Below, one piece after another: positions 13,111 to 26,215 of a stretch of 64,000 nucleotides of DNA; within the stretch, counting starts at the first letter, position 1, and the number at the start of each line of letters is the position of its first letter. Under the pieces are notes generated by a model that was not told the origin of the DNA, ran no database searches, and saw only the letters and a list, made by a program, of their open reading frames with translations. A program made the translations under genes and the position numbers. This stretch comes from Carallia brachiata (taxonomy: Eukaryota > Streptophyta > Magnoliopsida > Malpighiales > Rhizophoraceae), in contig JADCRB010000111.1 of NCBI GenBank assembly GCA_021464245.1, positions 248,001 through 312,000 of the forward strand, in the 5' to 3' direction.

Positions 13111-13489
13111 AATCTCAGTACAAGCCGAGGGAGAGAGAGACTTAAACCTTGTTTACGGAAATCAAGTCAAAACAACTTAATGCCAATGTGAGAAAATATT
13201 TCAAGAGAATGGCAGTCTAGAAAATAGAGGAGTATCTACTCAGGTCTCTTCCAGTTCCATTTGTGGCATGTTGGTTGCCCACGGAAGCATGCCAACCAAC
13301 TTCGTGCGCGCATTAGGTGTGAGGCGAATTTTCGGATGTCCAGACGGCAAGAAAGAAAATGCACCGTAACACTAATTCTGCCACAAAAAAAAAAAAACGA
13401 TTATATTCAACGAAAACCGTTGCTTTTGCACCTTTGGCCGTGCATTCTTCTACGCTCTTCTTTTGTGCTTTGCTTGATCGGGACCACAA

Positions 13490-13735
13490 TGTTTGCATAT
13501 TTTCTAAAAGAAAAGAAAAAGAAAAGAAAAATATTTTCTTTTTCTTTTTATTATTTTTTATTAATCCAAACAATTATTTTCTACTTTTTCTCTCACAAAT
13601 TACTATTCATTTTCTTTTTCACAACTTTCTAATTCTTATTTTTTATCAATTATAACATTATAATGTTTCCTATTCATTTTCTTTTTCATTTACTTTCTAT
13701 TTAATTTCTCACTATTCAATCACATCCTAAGAGAA
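13490..13735 (+). mobile_element. MITE, family M1, copy 2
   Basis: Same body and order of blocks as 46186-46440: TGTTTG start, AAAAGAAAAG run, TTTTCTCTCACAAATTACTA, TTTTTATCAATTATAACATTA, and CAATCACAT at the end. Non-coding. Confidence 0.65.
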
Positions 13736-13825
13736 GTAATTTTCATTTGCGCATATAGGCTAAGGCATTGAGGCATTTTTTTTTTTAACCACAAAAACAG
13801 ATCTTATTAAGTATATAAGTTATTG

Positions 13826-14095
13826 GATCTTTGGATTGAAAATAGGGTAAGTTTCGTAAAATCCCGTTCAACAACTTCAAATGAGTCGATCTACCTTCCA
13901 AACACCAGTAGGGTCGAGCGTAAATCCGTCACTAGAGTACAGGCGAGCGAGTCTTCTTTCAATACTGTACATCACTACTTACACTTTGATATGGTCCCTA
14001 GTATAGGTCACTTAAAAAAGTGTACAGACGCAAGAACTCAAACTCAAGACTCGCAGCGTGAAAATAACCGACTTACTACTGAGTCACTGTCTTAA
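13826..14095 (-). repeat. Dispersed repeat, second copy at 43486-43740
   Basis: The reverse complement shares blocks GCTCGACCCTA, GAGTCG/GATCGACTC and TTGTTGAACAGG/TTGTTGAACGGG in order with 43620-43690. It is probably part of a dispersed element I cannot name. The open frame across it is not a gene. Confidence 0.45.
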
Positions 14096-16477
14096 ATGGT
14101 GCATTGAAGTGTTTATATGATCACATAATAAATTGATGTACGGAGTATTTGCTTTGCTAGGTAAGTAAGCGCATACAGAAAATTTTAATTCAGTTACATA
14201 CACCTGATGATTTGTGGTTTGCAAATTGCAATTAATTAATGATGTATGATTTGTGATGGGGTTATCATAGTTAAAAAGTATACTTGATGAATGATGATTA
14301 ATTGTGTGGCACAATGGAACCAATTATGCGTGGACACGTGCACAATACGAACATACACCGATCAATACATGGCTTAAGTTTTAGAAAAAGTTCTAAGAAA
14401 TTATTAAATTTATTGGTGTTGTGAAACTCATAAATATTAGGATTTTGCTCAAATTAGAATTTTTAAATTTTTATTTTAAATTCTAATTTTTTAAAAAAAT
14501 ATTAAATTTATGATAATAAAAAAATTTATTCATCTTATAACTATAATTCATTAAGTGTTTTTTAGTGAAGACAAAAATAAAATGAAGAGTAACTCATGTA
14601 TGGATGTTTCACGAGAAGTCTGAAAAAAGACACTTCATGATAAGCACATCCAACTGCATTCATTGAACCGTAACGCAGTGGCTTTAAAGAGGCACAGGTG
14701 GGATAAGTATTCACGCCATCTTCACATTACATACCACCACCATTTTCAAACAGAAATGTTTCTTTTACAAAATGATGCTCTCCACGAGTTTAACAAATAT
14801 CGACTCTTGTGTACTCAAGCAGTGAGTCTCTTATATAAAAAAGTTAAATAAAAAAAATTAATGAATGATTTACAGTCATGACTTATAATGGTAATGATTA
14901 CATACATACGACATTTATTTTTATTGCTTTATAAAAGTTTTTAATAAACATCGTTTAATGTCTGAAATTTAGGAAAGGCAATTTCGGGCATGATTGATGT
15001 ATTGGGCTTTCGGTGAATCATGAAATCATCATGTAGTTCACTTTGCCGGTTCAGCTATTCCAGATCACGTTCTAATAATTTTTTTAATATTATAGGTTTA
15101 GAAATTAATATTCAGTTAAAATATATGGTACAGTGACAGGAATATATTACACAATTTGTTCATTTTAACATCAATGATTTTTGGTTGCTAGTTTTTTCCC
15201 AATGTTTCGAGAAAATAAGAATTTAATTCAAGTATTTAATAGCATCGAATGACAGGACGACAACAATTGCCACTGTTCAACCAAGATGTGAAAAAATACT
15301 TAAATTGAACGAACTCATTATAAACTCAATAAAAACCTAGCGGATATAATATGAAACATTAATTAATAAATTTCTAATCAAAAATTCTTTTTACTCTAAC
15401 TATGATTTGTATAAATTTTGGTAGGATAAAATGGTGGTTGAGTGGACATCCACTCCGATGCCAATAATATTTTGGCGAAGGTTATTTGTATAATTATGAT
15501 AAAGGTGCTGCCCTTCCTAACATGTGTCTTGTTAAACTTCGAACCTCTAACATGCATTCAAAGTTTGCCTAAGACCAATATAATTATCAATTGAACCAAC
15601 CATATTGGTTGATTTGCATAGATTATTGTAATGCATATTTGAGTTCTTGGGTACGGCTCAAACTCAAGATAGTAAGGTTCCAAACTCACACCTGGGTCTG
15701 ACTCGATTAAACTAGTAGAGTCGATTGTCTTGGAAGTAGTCCATAATATTGAGCTGGGCCCCAAAAATGGGCTTTCAGTGAACATTGTCATCAACCGGTT
15801 AAGAAAAAGCCCAATTAAGATGGCAATTGAGTCCAATTTGGTCAAACTGTCCAAAATTACTAACACCACTAGTCCACAACTATCACAGAGCCCAACTTTT
15901 CCGTCTCGTGCTTCAAGCACAATTAGCTAATTTGAACTGTCTCGACTCTGTATCCAATTTTAGTGACTTTGTTCCCATTTTCTCTTCCTGTATAAATCAC
16001 TGTCTACATGGAATTGTTAATTTTTATAAACTCAACGACACTGTCATCAAAAGAAATGTTTTTAGTCAAAAACAAAAAAATGTAACAAAGAATTGGTCAT
16101 TTTATATTTAACAAAGCAGCACTTTATATTAGTAAAAACAAGTCAATCGAGCAGGCTCATAACTAATAAAGTTGGTATCCATCTGAATGCATATTCTTAG
16201 TCCCCAATATACTCCAGATGGCACCCTTCTTAAACACTCAATGGTAATATAAAAGTTTCTCTTATTAGTGCTAATTTATGAAAATGCATTCTCGTTTTAT
16301 TACTCACATCTTCAATTAAGAAATTAGAAGTTGTCATCTTTAACGACTTTTTATTTTGTGGTGCCTTCAAACCCACCAGAAAATTTTGCTCGAATCCATT
16401 ATTCAAGATTGGCCAGACAATCTACACCAAACCCACAGAAGAGCAAATCCTTTAAGGACTTTTTATATGATCCGATA
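14096..16477. other. Intergenic stretch, no gene seen
   Basis: Ordinary AT-rich spacer. Short open frames on both strands (14084-14323, 15558-15920, 15730-16111) lack recognisable domains. Confidence 0.5.
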
Positions 16478-17977
16478 TCATGTAAATTTCATCATGTGAA
16501 CCACGAATGGTTGGCGGTGAGCCTCCTCAACGCACCAAGTCATCAAGCGGACGCCTTTCCTAGGAAATGGCAACGACCCCATAATGCCAACAGGTATGAT
16601 GATGGAACCCTGAATTGGAGCAACATGCACTGGTGGACCCCAACCATAATCGACCCTGTTGAATCCCAATCTACCCCATTCAGACACAAACAATGTGGTG
16701 TAATTTAGTGGTGGTGCAAATGGATCCTCGCCCTTTTTCAAGTAGTCATCATTCTTCAAGTAGTTGGTAAATTCTGTGGGTAGCTTTGTTTTTGCTTCTT
16801 GTATAAGTTTTATGGCATCAACATTAGATGCTTGTGCTAGTGACTCTGCTGTAGCAGTGATTGTTACAGGGAAGAAACAGTTTCCGTAGAATCCCTCCGG
16901 CAAAGGTGGGTCTAAGAGCTGACGGCAATTCGCGAAGAAAACTAGCTTGACCTCATCATAAGTTTTTTGCTTCAGGTTTATTGCAAGCGTTCGGTTTCGC
17001 CAGAATGTGGCAGCTACAGCTTCGAATGCAGAACAAGTCTGACCTGTTGAATTGAGAAATTCATTCTTGAGCTGATTAATTTGGTCGATGGCAATGTCTA
17101 CATTGGCATGCTGAAGCCTGTAGTTGGGAATTGGTGGTGGCATGGCCGGCAATGGAATGGTGGTTTTTGCTGGTTGGGTTGGTGCTGGTGGTGGAGAAAA
17201 GTCTCGGCACCAAACTGGCGAAATGCTGACGTTCTCAAGACCTCTAGCAAGCTCCCCCACAGCATTTAAAAATTGTGCTGCTCCTAGGCCATCGCATATG
17301 CTGTGGCAGAATATAAGTCCAATCACAAAACCTCCACATGCAAATTTTGTAACCTGTAAAGCAAAACATGGTACAATATATCAATGTTAGCAATCAGGAA
17401 TTTTCTAAATGTGAGGAAAGAGAAAAAAATTAAGTAGTTGAATAACAATTAAGCGAGACTCAATTCTATTAGGCATAAAATTAAGTGTTTGTCACACTTT
17501 AAAAAAAAATTGCGTAAATATAGCGAGAACTATCTTTCGGGTCGGTTAATTGTACCTGCATTTGCACAAGGGGTTCCCTGTCTTCAATTTCAGGAGCATT
17601 ATCAGGAAGAAGGTCAATACAGGGGATTGATTCCAAATTGTCAAAGTAATTGACCTCATCGAGTACAATTAGCAGATGCCTCGACAAACCACACACCTTG
17701 GCCTGAACATTCAATTTCAAGCTGACCTTGGCTGGACTCTTTAAGCCTTCCTGCCAGGGAAATAAGGAACCAATGCCTTGGACAAAGCTTCTCTTATGAC
17801 TTGCGCTGCTGCTGCTTCAGGGCCGTGTTTGAACACGTGCAGCGTCCGAGCATTGCATTTCAGGACCGGCAATCTGTCTATGGCTGAGAGATCAAGGACC
17901 CCGGATGGCGTCTGCTGGAACGGCCTAACTAGGCCTCGGCTTGATCTGATTATCGAGAAAGACGAAGCCATGGACAT
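16478..17977 (-). pseudogene. BAHD-family acyltransferase with two frameshifts in exon 1
   Basis: BAHD enzymes move an acyl group from acyl-CoA to alcohols or amines in the cytosol. Exon 1 runs from ATG 17977 to donor near 17558; exon 2 starts after the acceptor near 17355 and ends at the stop 16480-16478. Exon 2 is intact and holds the catalytic HxxxD (HSICD, about residues 13-17 of the exon) and a DYGWG motif, the variant of DFGWG. In exon 1 the protein reads well from MSMASSF to ALVPYF, then the usual PLAGRL segment continues in another frame at 17757, and a second shift near 17665 moves to the frame of [13 protein letters not shown]. Each shift looks like loss of 2 bases or gain of 1. The frame of each piece matches the family closely, so decay is recent, or the sequence has errors. 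It resembles alcohol/N-benzoyltransferase-type BAHDs; the substrate cannot be told. Confidence 0.82.
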
Positions 17978-18904
17978 GGATATTTGGTAAGCAGGAAATT
18001 ACCATGATTTTTGTCCCAACAAGAACATAAATATACATGAAATGATAGGAATATATGTGGTCCAAATATGAAATGGATAACAATCTGCTTGGCTTTGAAG
18101 TCTGGTTATGTTTGGTACTGCCAGAAGATTGCTTAGCCTAGTAGGATTGGCCGTATTAATATAATTTGCTGCTGTTGACTTGGTAGCAGATGGATGATTC
18201 GGTGCCATGGTCTGGCGACTATCGAGAGGCTCTATCCCATCACTAGAATTTGTTCTTGAAAAAAAATCGAAACTAGCCATATTATAAACGGAAAAGTTTG
18301 TGCACCGTCCTGTGTAGTCATGCTCTCTGCAACCAAATAGCACAACCAAATATAACTAATAATTAATAAAATATAACTACATTGATATTTTATATAAAAA
18401 AAATTTATTAAATTTTTTTAAAATATATTATGTAATATCTACACTTTAAATTTTAAAATAATATTTATATAATTTTAAATTTTAATTTTATTATTTTATA
18501 TTTTCTTAACATATTTATACTAAATTAACAATTAATTATATTTTATTGCCACAAAAAACAGAATTCTATGATTGTATACTGTGACTCTGTGAGTCCGAAT
18601 CTGTGCTCTATCATAAATTGGGGTATGGATCAGGACAATGTCAGTCCCTTGATCAAACTTTTGTCCATTCTGTCACTCATCATTTATGGTACACGTGCGC
18701 GATATTAATCCTCCAAAATCCTCCTTTGTTTATTTGAACAATGTCTATATAAAAAAGGTGACGAAGGGTAATAGAGTTAGTAAAATTTAAAATGTAGAAC
18801 TAATAAAATGTCAATAAAAATATCCTAAATAAATATACTAAAAGTATAAAATTATGATTTGAAAACTAAATATGAAATTAAGAATTCAAATAATTGTATC
18901 ATAA
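17978..18904. other. Upstream of the BAHD gene; no other gene seen
   Basis: Should contain the promoter of the BAHD gene. No convincing TATA box or leader could be fixed. 18360-18550 is very AT-rich. Confidence 0.4.
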
Positions 18905-19714
18905 TTTCAGCTTTTGTCTCAATCGTGTGCCGGTACTTGTTACTGTGCACCGAGAGGCTGAAGTTAGGATCCGTCGCGCTTGTGGCGATTGTGCCCCTCG
19001 ATGGGCTTCGTGCTCCTCGTGAGCTTTTTATCTAGTGGTGGTTTCGGTCTCCTTCTGTCTTTCAAGTCCTTGTGTTTGCTGTTTAGTGCTGTTTGTGTGT
19101 TTCAATCGGGGCCCCATTGGTAGTTTTGCTGGTTGCCTCCCCAACCTCGCGTTCTTGTTTCCGCTGAGGAGGAGGTGGGGCATGGGCATCTTTTGGTCGT
19201 TTCAGGCTTCTGTGTACAGCTCGGCACTCGCTTTTGATTCTCCTAGTCGTGTTTCTAGTCGCCAGTTTTACTATGTTCCTCCTTCATTTGACCTAATCTC
19301 GACTTGCGGTAGTGGGTTTTCATGCACTTTGTGGATAGCGCTTTGGTTGGCATTCAAGCGACTTTATTGTTGTTGACCTGTCGTGGCCTTTCGCCTCTCC
19401 TGGTTTGCCAGGGTCTCGCCATCGGTGGGCGGTGGGGTTTGGGAGCTTCTGTTCTTAGACCTTTTTTCACGGGCCTTAAGCCTATCTCCATGCAGGTCTT
19501 TCTTTTTTTGGGCTGTGGGTCTGGGCCAGATTTGTATGACTTGCATGTTTGCTGCTCGAGCAGGATTATTGTGGGGGACTGCCTTATATATTCATGCTGG
19601 CCAGCATTCTTTTTCATGTAATCTGTGTATGAGTTCCTTAGGCCGACCCATTGTGTACTTGGCTTATATTTAATGAATAGCCTTTTTTTTTTTAGACCCA
19701 AAAAAAAAAAAAAA
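18905..19714 (+). mobile_element. Probable 5'-truncated LINE 3' end with poly(A)
   Basis: A markedly GC-richer block in AT-rich surroundings, ending in a TTTAATGAATAGCC-type sequence, a T-run, GACCC and a 15-base A run at 19700-19714. This layout (compositional island, non-coding 3' UTR style, terminal A tract, no 5' end) is typical of truncated plant L1-type LINEs. No reverse transcriptase reading frame is present, so it is an inference from structure. Confidence 0.45.
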
Positions 19715-20424
19715 GGAACCCAAGTATACTAAACTTTGTAACTAGTAATTTAGCAATATATTTACTAATCATTCTTGAAAGTTGCACAATATTTATGTGG
19801 AAACTATTGAACTCCCGCGTAAGGATGATACATATCACATTTTCGAGCGGAAGAGCTTGCACGGACTTCCTGCCAACAGCTATGGTTACCTTGTAAGGAA
19901 GCAATATGGCCCTAATTGAGTCATTGTTGCGTGTTGTCTTATGAGTTATAAATCTGGTGTTCTTTTTAATATCTCAATTTTGTCATTTATGTTCCTAATT
20001 TTTTTTATTTACAAAATAGATAAGTAAAGATAATACGTAAATAGACCTCTTCGAGGAAAATTGTGAGAACATTTATTTTGGAGGGAGGCGGGCGTTTGAA
20101 TTGACCATTTAGTAGACCCCTTGTGGCATTATTATTTTATTTTTTTAATAAGAAAAAGTCCCCAGCATCTCGCCTTCTTGAGTTAGAGATTTTGTTTCGG
20201 TACTTAGAAGTTAGAACAGGAGTTAAGCTTGGAATTTTGACTCGGCTCAGTTTAATGGTCCAAACGTTTTCAAGACGGCAACTCTTTCCTCCTGCAATAA
20301 AACGGGCTTATTTTAAGCCCACCCGTTTGTGGATTATTAAGAGGTATATAGAGTTGGATGTCATATTATATTCCGCACAACCTTCTTTGTAGTTTCTCCC
20401 TCTTAACCGAGGATCTTTCATACT
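19715..20424. other. Intergenic, no gene seen
   Basis: The open frame at 20123-20392 has no domain I recognise and may be LINE 3' material attached to the next feature. Confidence 0.35.
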
Positions 20425-20576
20425 AATTAATCGCATTTCCTTAACTTCTCACTATTGTCAAGCTATGTTTTTGGCCTGCTGCCAGTAATGTAAAATTGTA
20501 TTGAATGCATTTTGCTAGCCTTGTACAGCGTAGCCGTACACTCTTTTTATGAATAAAAAGGAAAGAAAAAAAAAGG
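20425..20576 (+). mobile_element. Second possible LINE-type 3' tail
   Basis: Ends in TTTTTATGAATAAAAAGG followed by an A-rich run, preceded by a TTGTACAGCGTAGCCGTACAC block. It resembles a degenerate retroposon tail. No protein evidence. Confidence 0.3.
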
Positions 20577-23500
20577 GTAGGTGATATAGAAGTTAATAAC
20601 GTTTCTTTTGATTAAAACCATTGATCCGATTTATCTTACCTTCATCAGCAAACTAGGTCACTGTTATGCTAACCTTCAAAGTAAAGAAAAGAACATCAAT
20701 CAGGTTTGAAATTTTGTCCCAAACCAGGAAGCTGTCGACACCCCCTTGTATGAGATGGACTTTATGTTTTGTTTTTTCTTTTGGTGCATAAATTGGAAAA
20801 TAAGACCGATATTTTACAATTCATTAAGAAATATTATAACTTTATACTTAGTAAGAGTGAAGTGACTAAATAATTACAAATTATAAATTTAACTTTACCA
20901 TTTAATCTCGATGGGATTCATCAAAGTTTTTTTAGTCCTCGGTGATCAGAGCACTAGTGCCCTACCACCTTGCGAGCTTGTGTTGCGGCGTATGATAATC
21001 CAATGAATAAAATAGTTAATTCTTATCATTTATATGTCGCTCTCCCTGCCCAAACGACATTAATCTGATAAGAATAGATTAATCTAATCATAGAGGGTTG
21101 TACTTAGTAACGTGAACTCAACAGAAAAAAAAAAAAAAAAGTAATATTAGCTTAGCCGATTACTAATCATTATGCCTAAGTGGAAGGTTGAGGGTTCAAA
21201 CCACACATCTTACAAATTCTTCTTCCTCTATATATGTATGGGCCATGACACTTTTCAAAGACAAAAAAAATTGTTGATTATACAAAAATAAGAGTTAAAT
21301 TAGAGTTATGCTTATGTCTTTTTTTTTTTTGGTCGATCTTTTTTTTTGGTGTAAATGGCAGGAGTCCGTCGCCGTTTAACTAGAGATTTCTAGTTCGAGT
21401 ATCTGAAAATACAATCCCGTTACATACCTATTGGGAGATCTTTTCAGCTCTTCAAGGTCCTGCCCGAATTGGAGTGGTAGTCCACTCGACTATGTTTTTT
21501 TTTTTTTGTTAATCAAAAGGGTAATGCTAATGCTTTCAAATAGAAGAGTTAATGAGCTCATGACCATCGGCTCATTTCAAGAGTCCAAGGCCCAGAGTTC
21601 TCAGCGTCTTTACTGCCAATGATCGCTGTGCAAATTGACTAACAGTTGGACCGTGGACAAAGGGGTAATGGAGCAGAGAGAGCCTCGAGAACATAGAGCC
21701 CTGTATATTGGGCTTCTGGGCTCTTTTAAGGAAAGAAAGTGATAAAAAAATAAAAAAAAACATGTTTACAAATAAATACGCAGATTATGTTTACACAAGG
21801 CATACCCATGTTTTTTTGCAAGCATACCCATGTTTTTTGGGAATTCTTTGGGGGCATACTTACCCCCAAAGAAAGTAATGAATTTAAATTGCAATGATTT
21901 AAGGGTTGATGCGTCCTTATAATTGTTTGAGTTAAGCATACGGTCTCGAATTTAAATCCTCGTAAACTCATTTTATACTTTAAGTAAGGAGTCGCAGTAG
22001 TCGATATGAATGTCATATTAATAATATCAATATTTACTTAAAAGTATTACTCCTCTTTAAAAAAATATTATGCTGCTTTTTGTGTTCTGATTTCCGAGGA
22101 GAAGAAATGAAAAGATTGCCATGGTGAATCAGTGTCTCTCATGATGTCAAAGTTCCATGGGGGCCCTTGAAGGGTGCAGAAAGGGGTCCGTTATCTCTGT
22201 TAAGATAATGCAATCCGATACAACCACTTCAATTGCAGAGGTGTTTTCCTGTCTGCCTTTATTATTGTGGGATGGCGTGAAATGTCAATTTTCCTATTCT
22301 TATAGTTCCGCGGATGGCGACCCACATTCAAATTTTTGCTAGCGCAGTTCTCTTTTTGCCAATGCTTTAGGTGTTCAGTTGACCACTAACTAGCATTATA
22401 AATTTTAAATTTAATAATCGTTATGATCTTTAATAATAAAAATATACTTAAATTTATTAATACTAAAGTGATAAGTCATTCTTAACGAAAATTGATTAAA
22501 TAAGGACATAAAAGTCAAATAAATCCGGCCAACTTGTAAGTGCAAAGACAGACATTACTATGATGCAATTTTTTTTTTTTTAAAAAACCTCCTTTTGATA
22601 AACTTTTACACACACACAAATCTTATGAGTATATGAAACAGAATCCCTATCATAAGGATTTCAAGTTTTTTCTTTTTATAACATAAAAAAAGTGTATCAC
22701 ATAAATATTAGTTATAGTTAGTGGTTTAGATTGAGGTTATTTGTTATTATTCTAATGTAACTTTTTACATAAAAAGAATTTACTACTTAAATATTGAGAT
22801 AAACTCTTTTATAATTAATCACAATAATTATCAAATTTATAATTTGACATCAAACATTTTAACCATATTATCAATGTATTTTAATTGGGACTACCCAACA
22901 TATTTTAACAAATTCAATCCAAATTTACCGCATAAAAACACCCAGACACAGACCATCCAAACTTATGCTAAGGATTTTGATCAAATAATTCATACGACCA
23001 TTCGCAACCGCGGATTCCCATCATTCTAAAATTTGAAAGGAATATCACGTGCCCGCGTGGATCACCCATCTTCGCTGTTTTACTTGTGCTTCTTCTTGAC
23101 GTGTCGTATCAGCTTACGAGGACTCTATTAAGTATTAACTAATCCATACCTTGCTAGAACCTTCCTTTTTATTTATTTAGTTATTTTGATCAAGTTTTTA
23201 TTCATTATTATTATTATTTTTTTTACTAAAGAAATGGTTGGATTTCAAAATTAAATCCGCACAAGCTTACACCCATGAGGTGCAGACATTATTATTACAC
23301 GAAAGACTAAAGTGGACATAAATGTCCAATTTGTACAAATAAATAAATAAAGTAATGGAATCCTCAAATAAATGATAACAAGGCCTAAGTGGGAAAAAAT
23401 GATCATGGATGCTTGTCAGTTTTGTCTCCGACCAAATTATTATTATTATTATTTTTCCAATGGGGTAAACCCAGACTACACACATACTGCCCGAGGTAAC

Positions 23501-24268
23501 GAAACCCCACACACATCAACTTGTAGCAAAAGGCAACACCCCTCGACCAAATTATTCTAAGTGATCTATATTAGGTGTCTTAATATTAAAAAAAATTAAA
23601 GAAGAATAAGTAAATGTACAATAATATAAATTATTAAATAATTAAATTTTTAAAAATATTAAATATTATTAAATAAATTACGTGTTTCCACATATTCTCT
23701 TAAAATTAAGCCACCAAGGACTTTTAATACCGTAAATAATACTTTTTAGTTGAAATGGAAAGCATTTTTCATGAATGAGGTTGAGAATTTGAGATTGGTA
23801 TTCACTTTCCTATACGGTATTATCTGGTGTACTCTAATATGTATATGCATTAAAGCGTGCCCCAGAAATAGCCTCTCCCGAAAGCCTTCATGAGTTCCAA
23901 TTGCGATCCAATCCGACAGCAAGCAGTTGACTTCTAATTGCTTAGTGCCCAACTGCCCATTGCAGCATTTGCACGGCCTATCAAGTCAAAAACACTTATA
24001 ATCCGCTCCGTTTTTTTATTTTTAACTTAATTATACAAATACACTTAATAAGATATATGAGAAATATATAATTAATTTAATAATATATAAAAATTTACTT
24101 TTTTTATATTTAATATATTTTTCATAATTTAATAATTCAAATTACTGAATATTTATCGTATTCTTATTTATGAGTGCTTACCGAGTATTTTCCATTTTTT
24201 TTAGGTGATTTGCTTTCAAATCACCACCTTACGCCGAAACGTTATCCTTTACCAAAGATATATATAAA
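20577..24268. other. Long intergenic stretch, no gene seen
   Basis: AT-rich spacer with poly(A)/poly(T) runs (21124-21140, 21320-21330, 22570-22580) and an AT-rich dispersed motif near 23610-23690. A GGGTTCAAACC block at about 21191, resembling a tRNA B box, may mark an old SINE-like fragment, but no A box or cloverleaf was found. Confidence 0.5.
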
Positions 24269-24444
24269 AGTAATGTTAAATATTTTAAAAATTATGTTAT
24301 GAAATATTTTAAAATGTATAATTATGAAAAGAATTGTTAATTTTTCTACCACTTTTAAATTAAAAAAAGAAACAAATTAACGATTCTTTCCATACTTATA
24401 TATTTCAAAATATTTCATATCACGATTTTTAAGATATTTAACAT

Positions 24445-24448
<4 letters not shown>
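24269..24448. mobile_element. Foldback MITE flanked by TA
   Basis: Starts AGTAATGTTAAATATTTTAA and its right end, reverse-complemented, reads AGTAATGTTAAATATCTTAA. The similarity continues with few mismatches for about 80 bp per arm, leaving a short loop near 24340-24370. It sits between TA-rich flanks, as expected of Stowaway/Mariner-type elements; the superfamily is inferred. Confidence 0.7.

Positions 24449-24476
<28 letters not shown>
24449..24476. repeat. (AT)n microsatellite
   Basis: Pure AT dinucleotide run directly adjoining the MITE at 24269-24448, the kind of site such elements target. Confidence 0.85.
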
Positions 24477-24480
<4 letters not shown>

Positions 24481-25542
24481 ACATGGAAGCATGAGTGCGA
24501 GTTAGTTCATTCAAAGGACCCCCCGTGGTGTATGTGGCATGGCCCTTGGAATTAATTAAGAGGATACTCTTCCTTTTGTTTTACGTTATTTAAATTGCAA
24601 TAAAGAATCGAACACCTCGTCAAGAAACAATAATTTCTTGGGAAAAACTGTCAGATGGGGATGGCATCCATAATAAAAAAAATATAAGTTTTTGGATTTT
24701 TTTTTTGTTAATTAGCTCAAATTAACTACAACATCTTTGCAAAAACAAAAAAAAAAATACCTAAATCAATTATTTTTCTAGACTCTACAAATATAAAAAT
24801 TTTGTGTACTGAATTTGTTTTCAAATCACTAATTTATCATGTCCATTACCACCAAGAAGGAACATGTACACATCGCGCACAAAGAGGGAACATGTAAACT
24901 TGCATAAGGAGACAGCCCACCAAATCCACCAATCATAATTAAGCAAAAGTTCGTCCATTCTTAATTCGTGCCGTGATCTCCTATGCCATGTCGGCATCAA
25001 CAAATAAAGTAAAATTTAAAAAAAAAAAAAAGGCCAAACCCACCAAAAGAAAACGACGAAACAGTGGAAGTTTCTTATTATCACCTTTCACACAAGGTTA
25101 CACGGATACGGATTTGATGAGAACACGATAATTTATATATAGCAATATATTATTCTTAAAATAAATTAAGATACGAATACAATATGAATATAACTAAACA
25201 TATAAATTCAAGTAAATATTATTATTTAAATTATGAATTAATAATTCAGATTATGATATTATTTGCAAAAATAAGTACAGATTATAAATTTTTATTTATA
25301 GATGTAACATTAATTTTAGATTAGGTTTAATTTTTATTGTCAAAATTTAAAAAATAACTTCAATAATGTACAAAAATACATAATAATATAGCACTTGAAT
25401 ACAAAAACTAACCTCCCTGCTCTCTCTCATTTTTTTTTTAATTTTTTGTACTTTTTTTCTTTAAAAAGTTATACTGACGTGTCCTAAAATTATTCTCTAC
25501 ATATCTTAAATATGTTTTTGATAAGTCTGAACCTTGTCTAAG
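24477..25542. other. Intergenic, no gene seen
   Basis: AT-rich with A and T homopolymers. Nothing supportable. Confidence 0.5.
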
Positions 25543-26215
25543 GGTTTATTTGGGTTAACTGTTAAATGTTACTATTACTGATTACTGTTGTTAATTGCTG
25601 CTGCTAATTGTTGATTCTTACTTACTGTTATTGATTGCTGATAAAATTAATAAAGTTTTGATTAATTTTATACTTATTGTTACTGTTAAATAATAAAATG
25701 TATAATTTAAACATATAATTTGTATAGATATATCATATTAAAATTTTTATTTTTATATTTTATAATTTTATATTTTAGAATAATATTTTATAAATAATAT
25801 TAACAATTATTTTACTAAATTTTTAATTTTTTTAAAAAAATATTAATTTTTATTAAATGATAAAAATTATTATATTTGAAATTTTTTTATAAATGTCAAT
25901 ATTAAAGAAAATTGAAGTGAAAAAAATATTATTTAAGAATACTTGAAAAAAAATATTGAAATTATATAAATATTAATAAAATAAATTAACATATTTAATT
26001 CATGTGTCAAGTAAAAAAATAATAGTAAAATTATATAAATATTCTTAAAGGGTAATTTAGTTTATATAAATTGTTATTAATATTAAAAATTAAAAAATAA
26101 TCCAAAAAGTAGCAAAAATAACCTAGAGTTACTTTTCAATTAGTTATTGTTAAGAAGTCAAATAAAAAAATAAGTAGAATGAAACAGTAATGCTAAAAAA
26201 TTTACTAAACACCTA
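25543..26215. mobile_element. Possible MITE, about 670 bp
   Basis: The left end (GGGTTTATTTGGGTTAACTG..., then a GTTACTATTACTG block) is mirrored at the right end, whose reverse complement reads AGGTGTTTAGTAAA... then AGCATTACTGTTTC. The interior is very AT-rich with TTGCTGCTGCTAATTG repeats near the left end. Inverted-repeat identity is imperfect, so moderate to low confidence. Confidence 0.4.

Noticed and set aside
13261..13655. Two plus-strand frames and one minus-strand frame
   Set aside because: They overlap the M1 MITE and homopolymer-rich sequence; the proteins are low-complexity.
16331..16708. Plus-strand open frame of 125 codons
   Set aside because: It is antisense to the well-supported BAHD exon 2 and has no domain.
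19035..19701. Several overlapping frames of about 100 codons on both strands
   Set aside because: All lie in the GC-rich retroposon-like island, contradict one another, and show no domain or codon pattern.
21181..21240. tRNA or SINE from a B-box-like GGGTTCAAACC
   Set aside because: No A box, no cloverleaf and no second copy seen.
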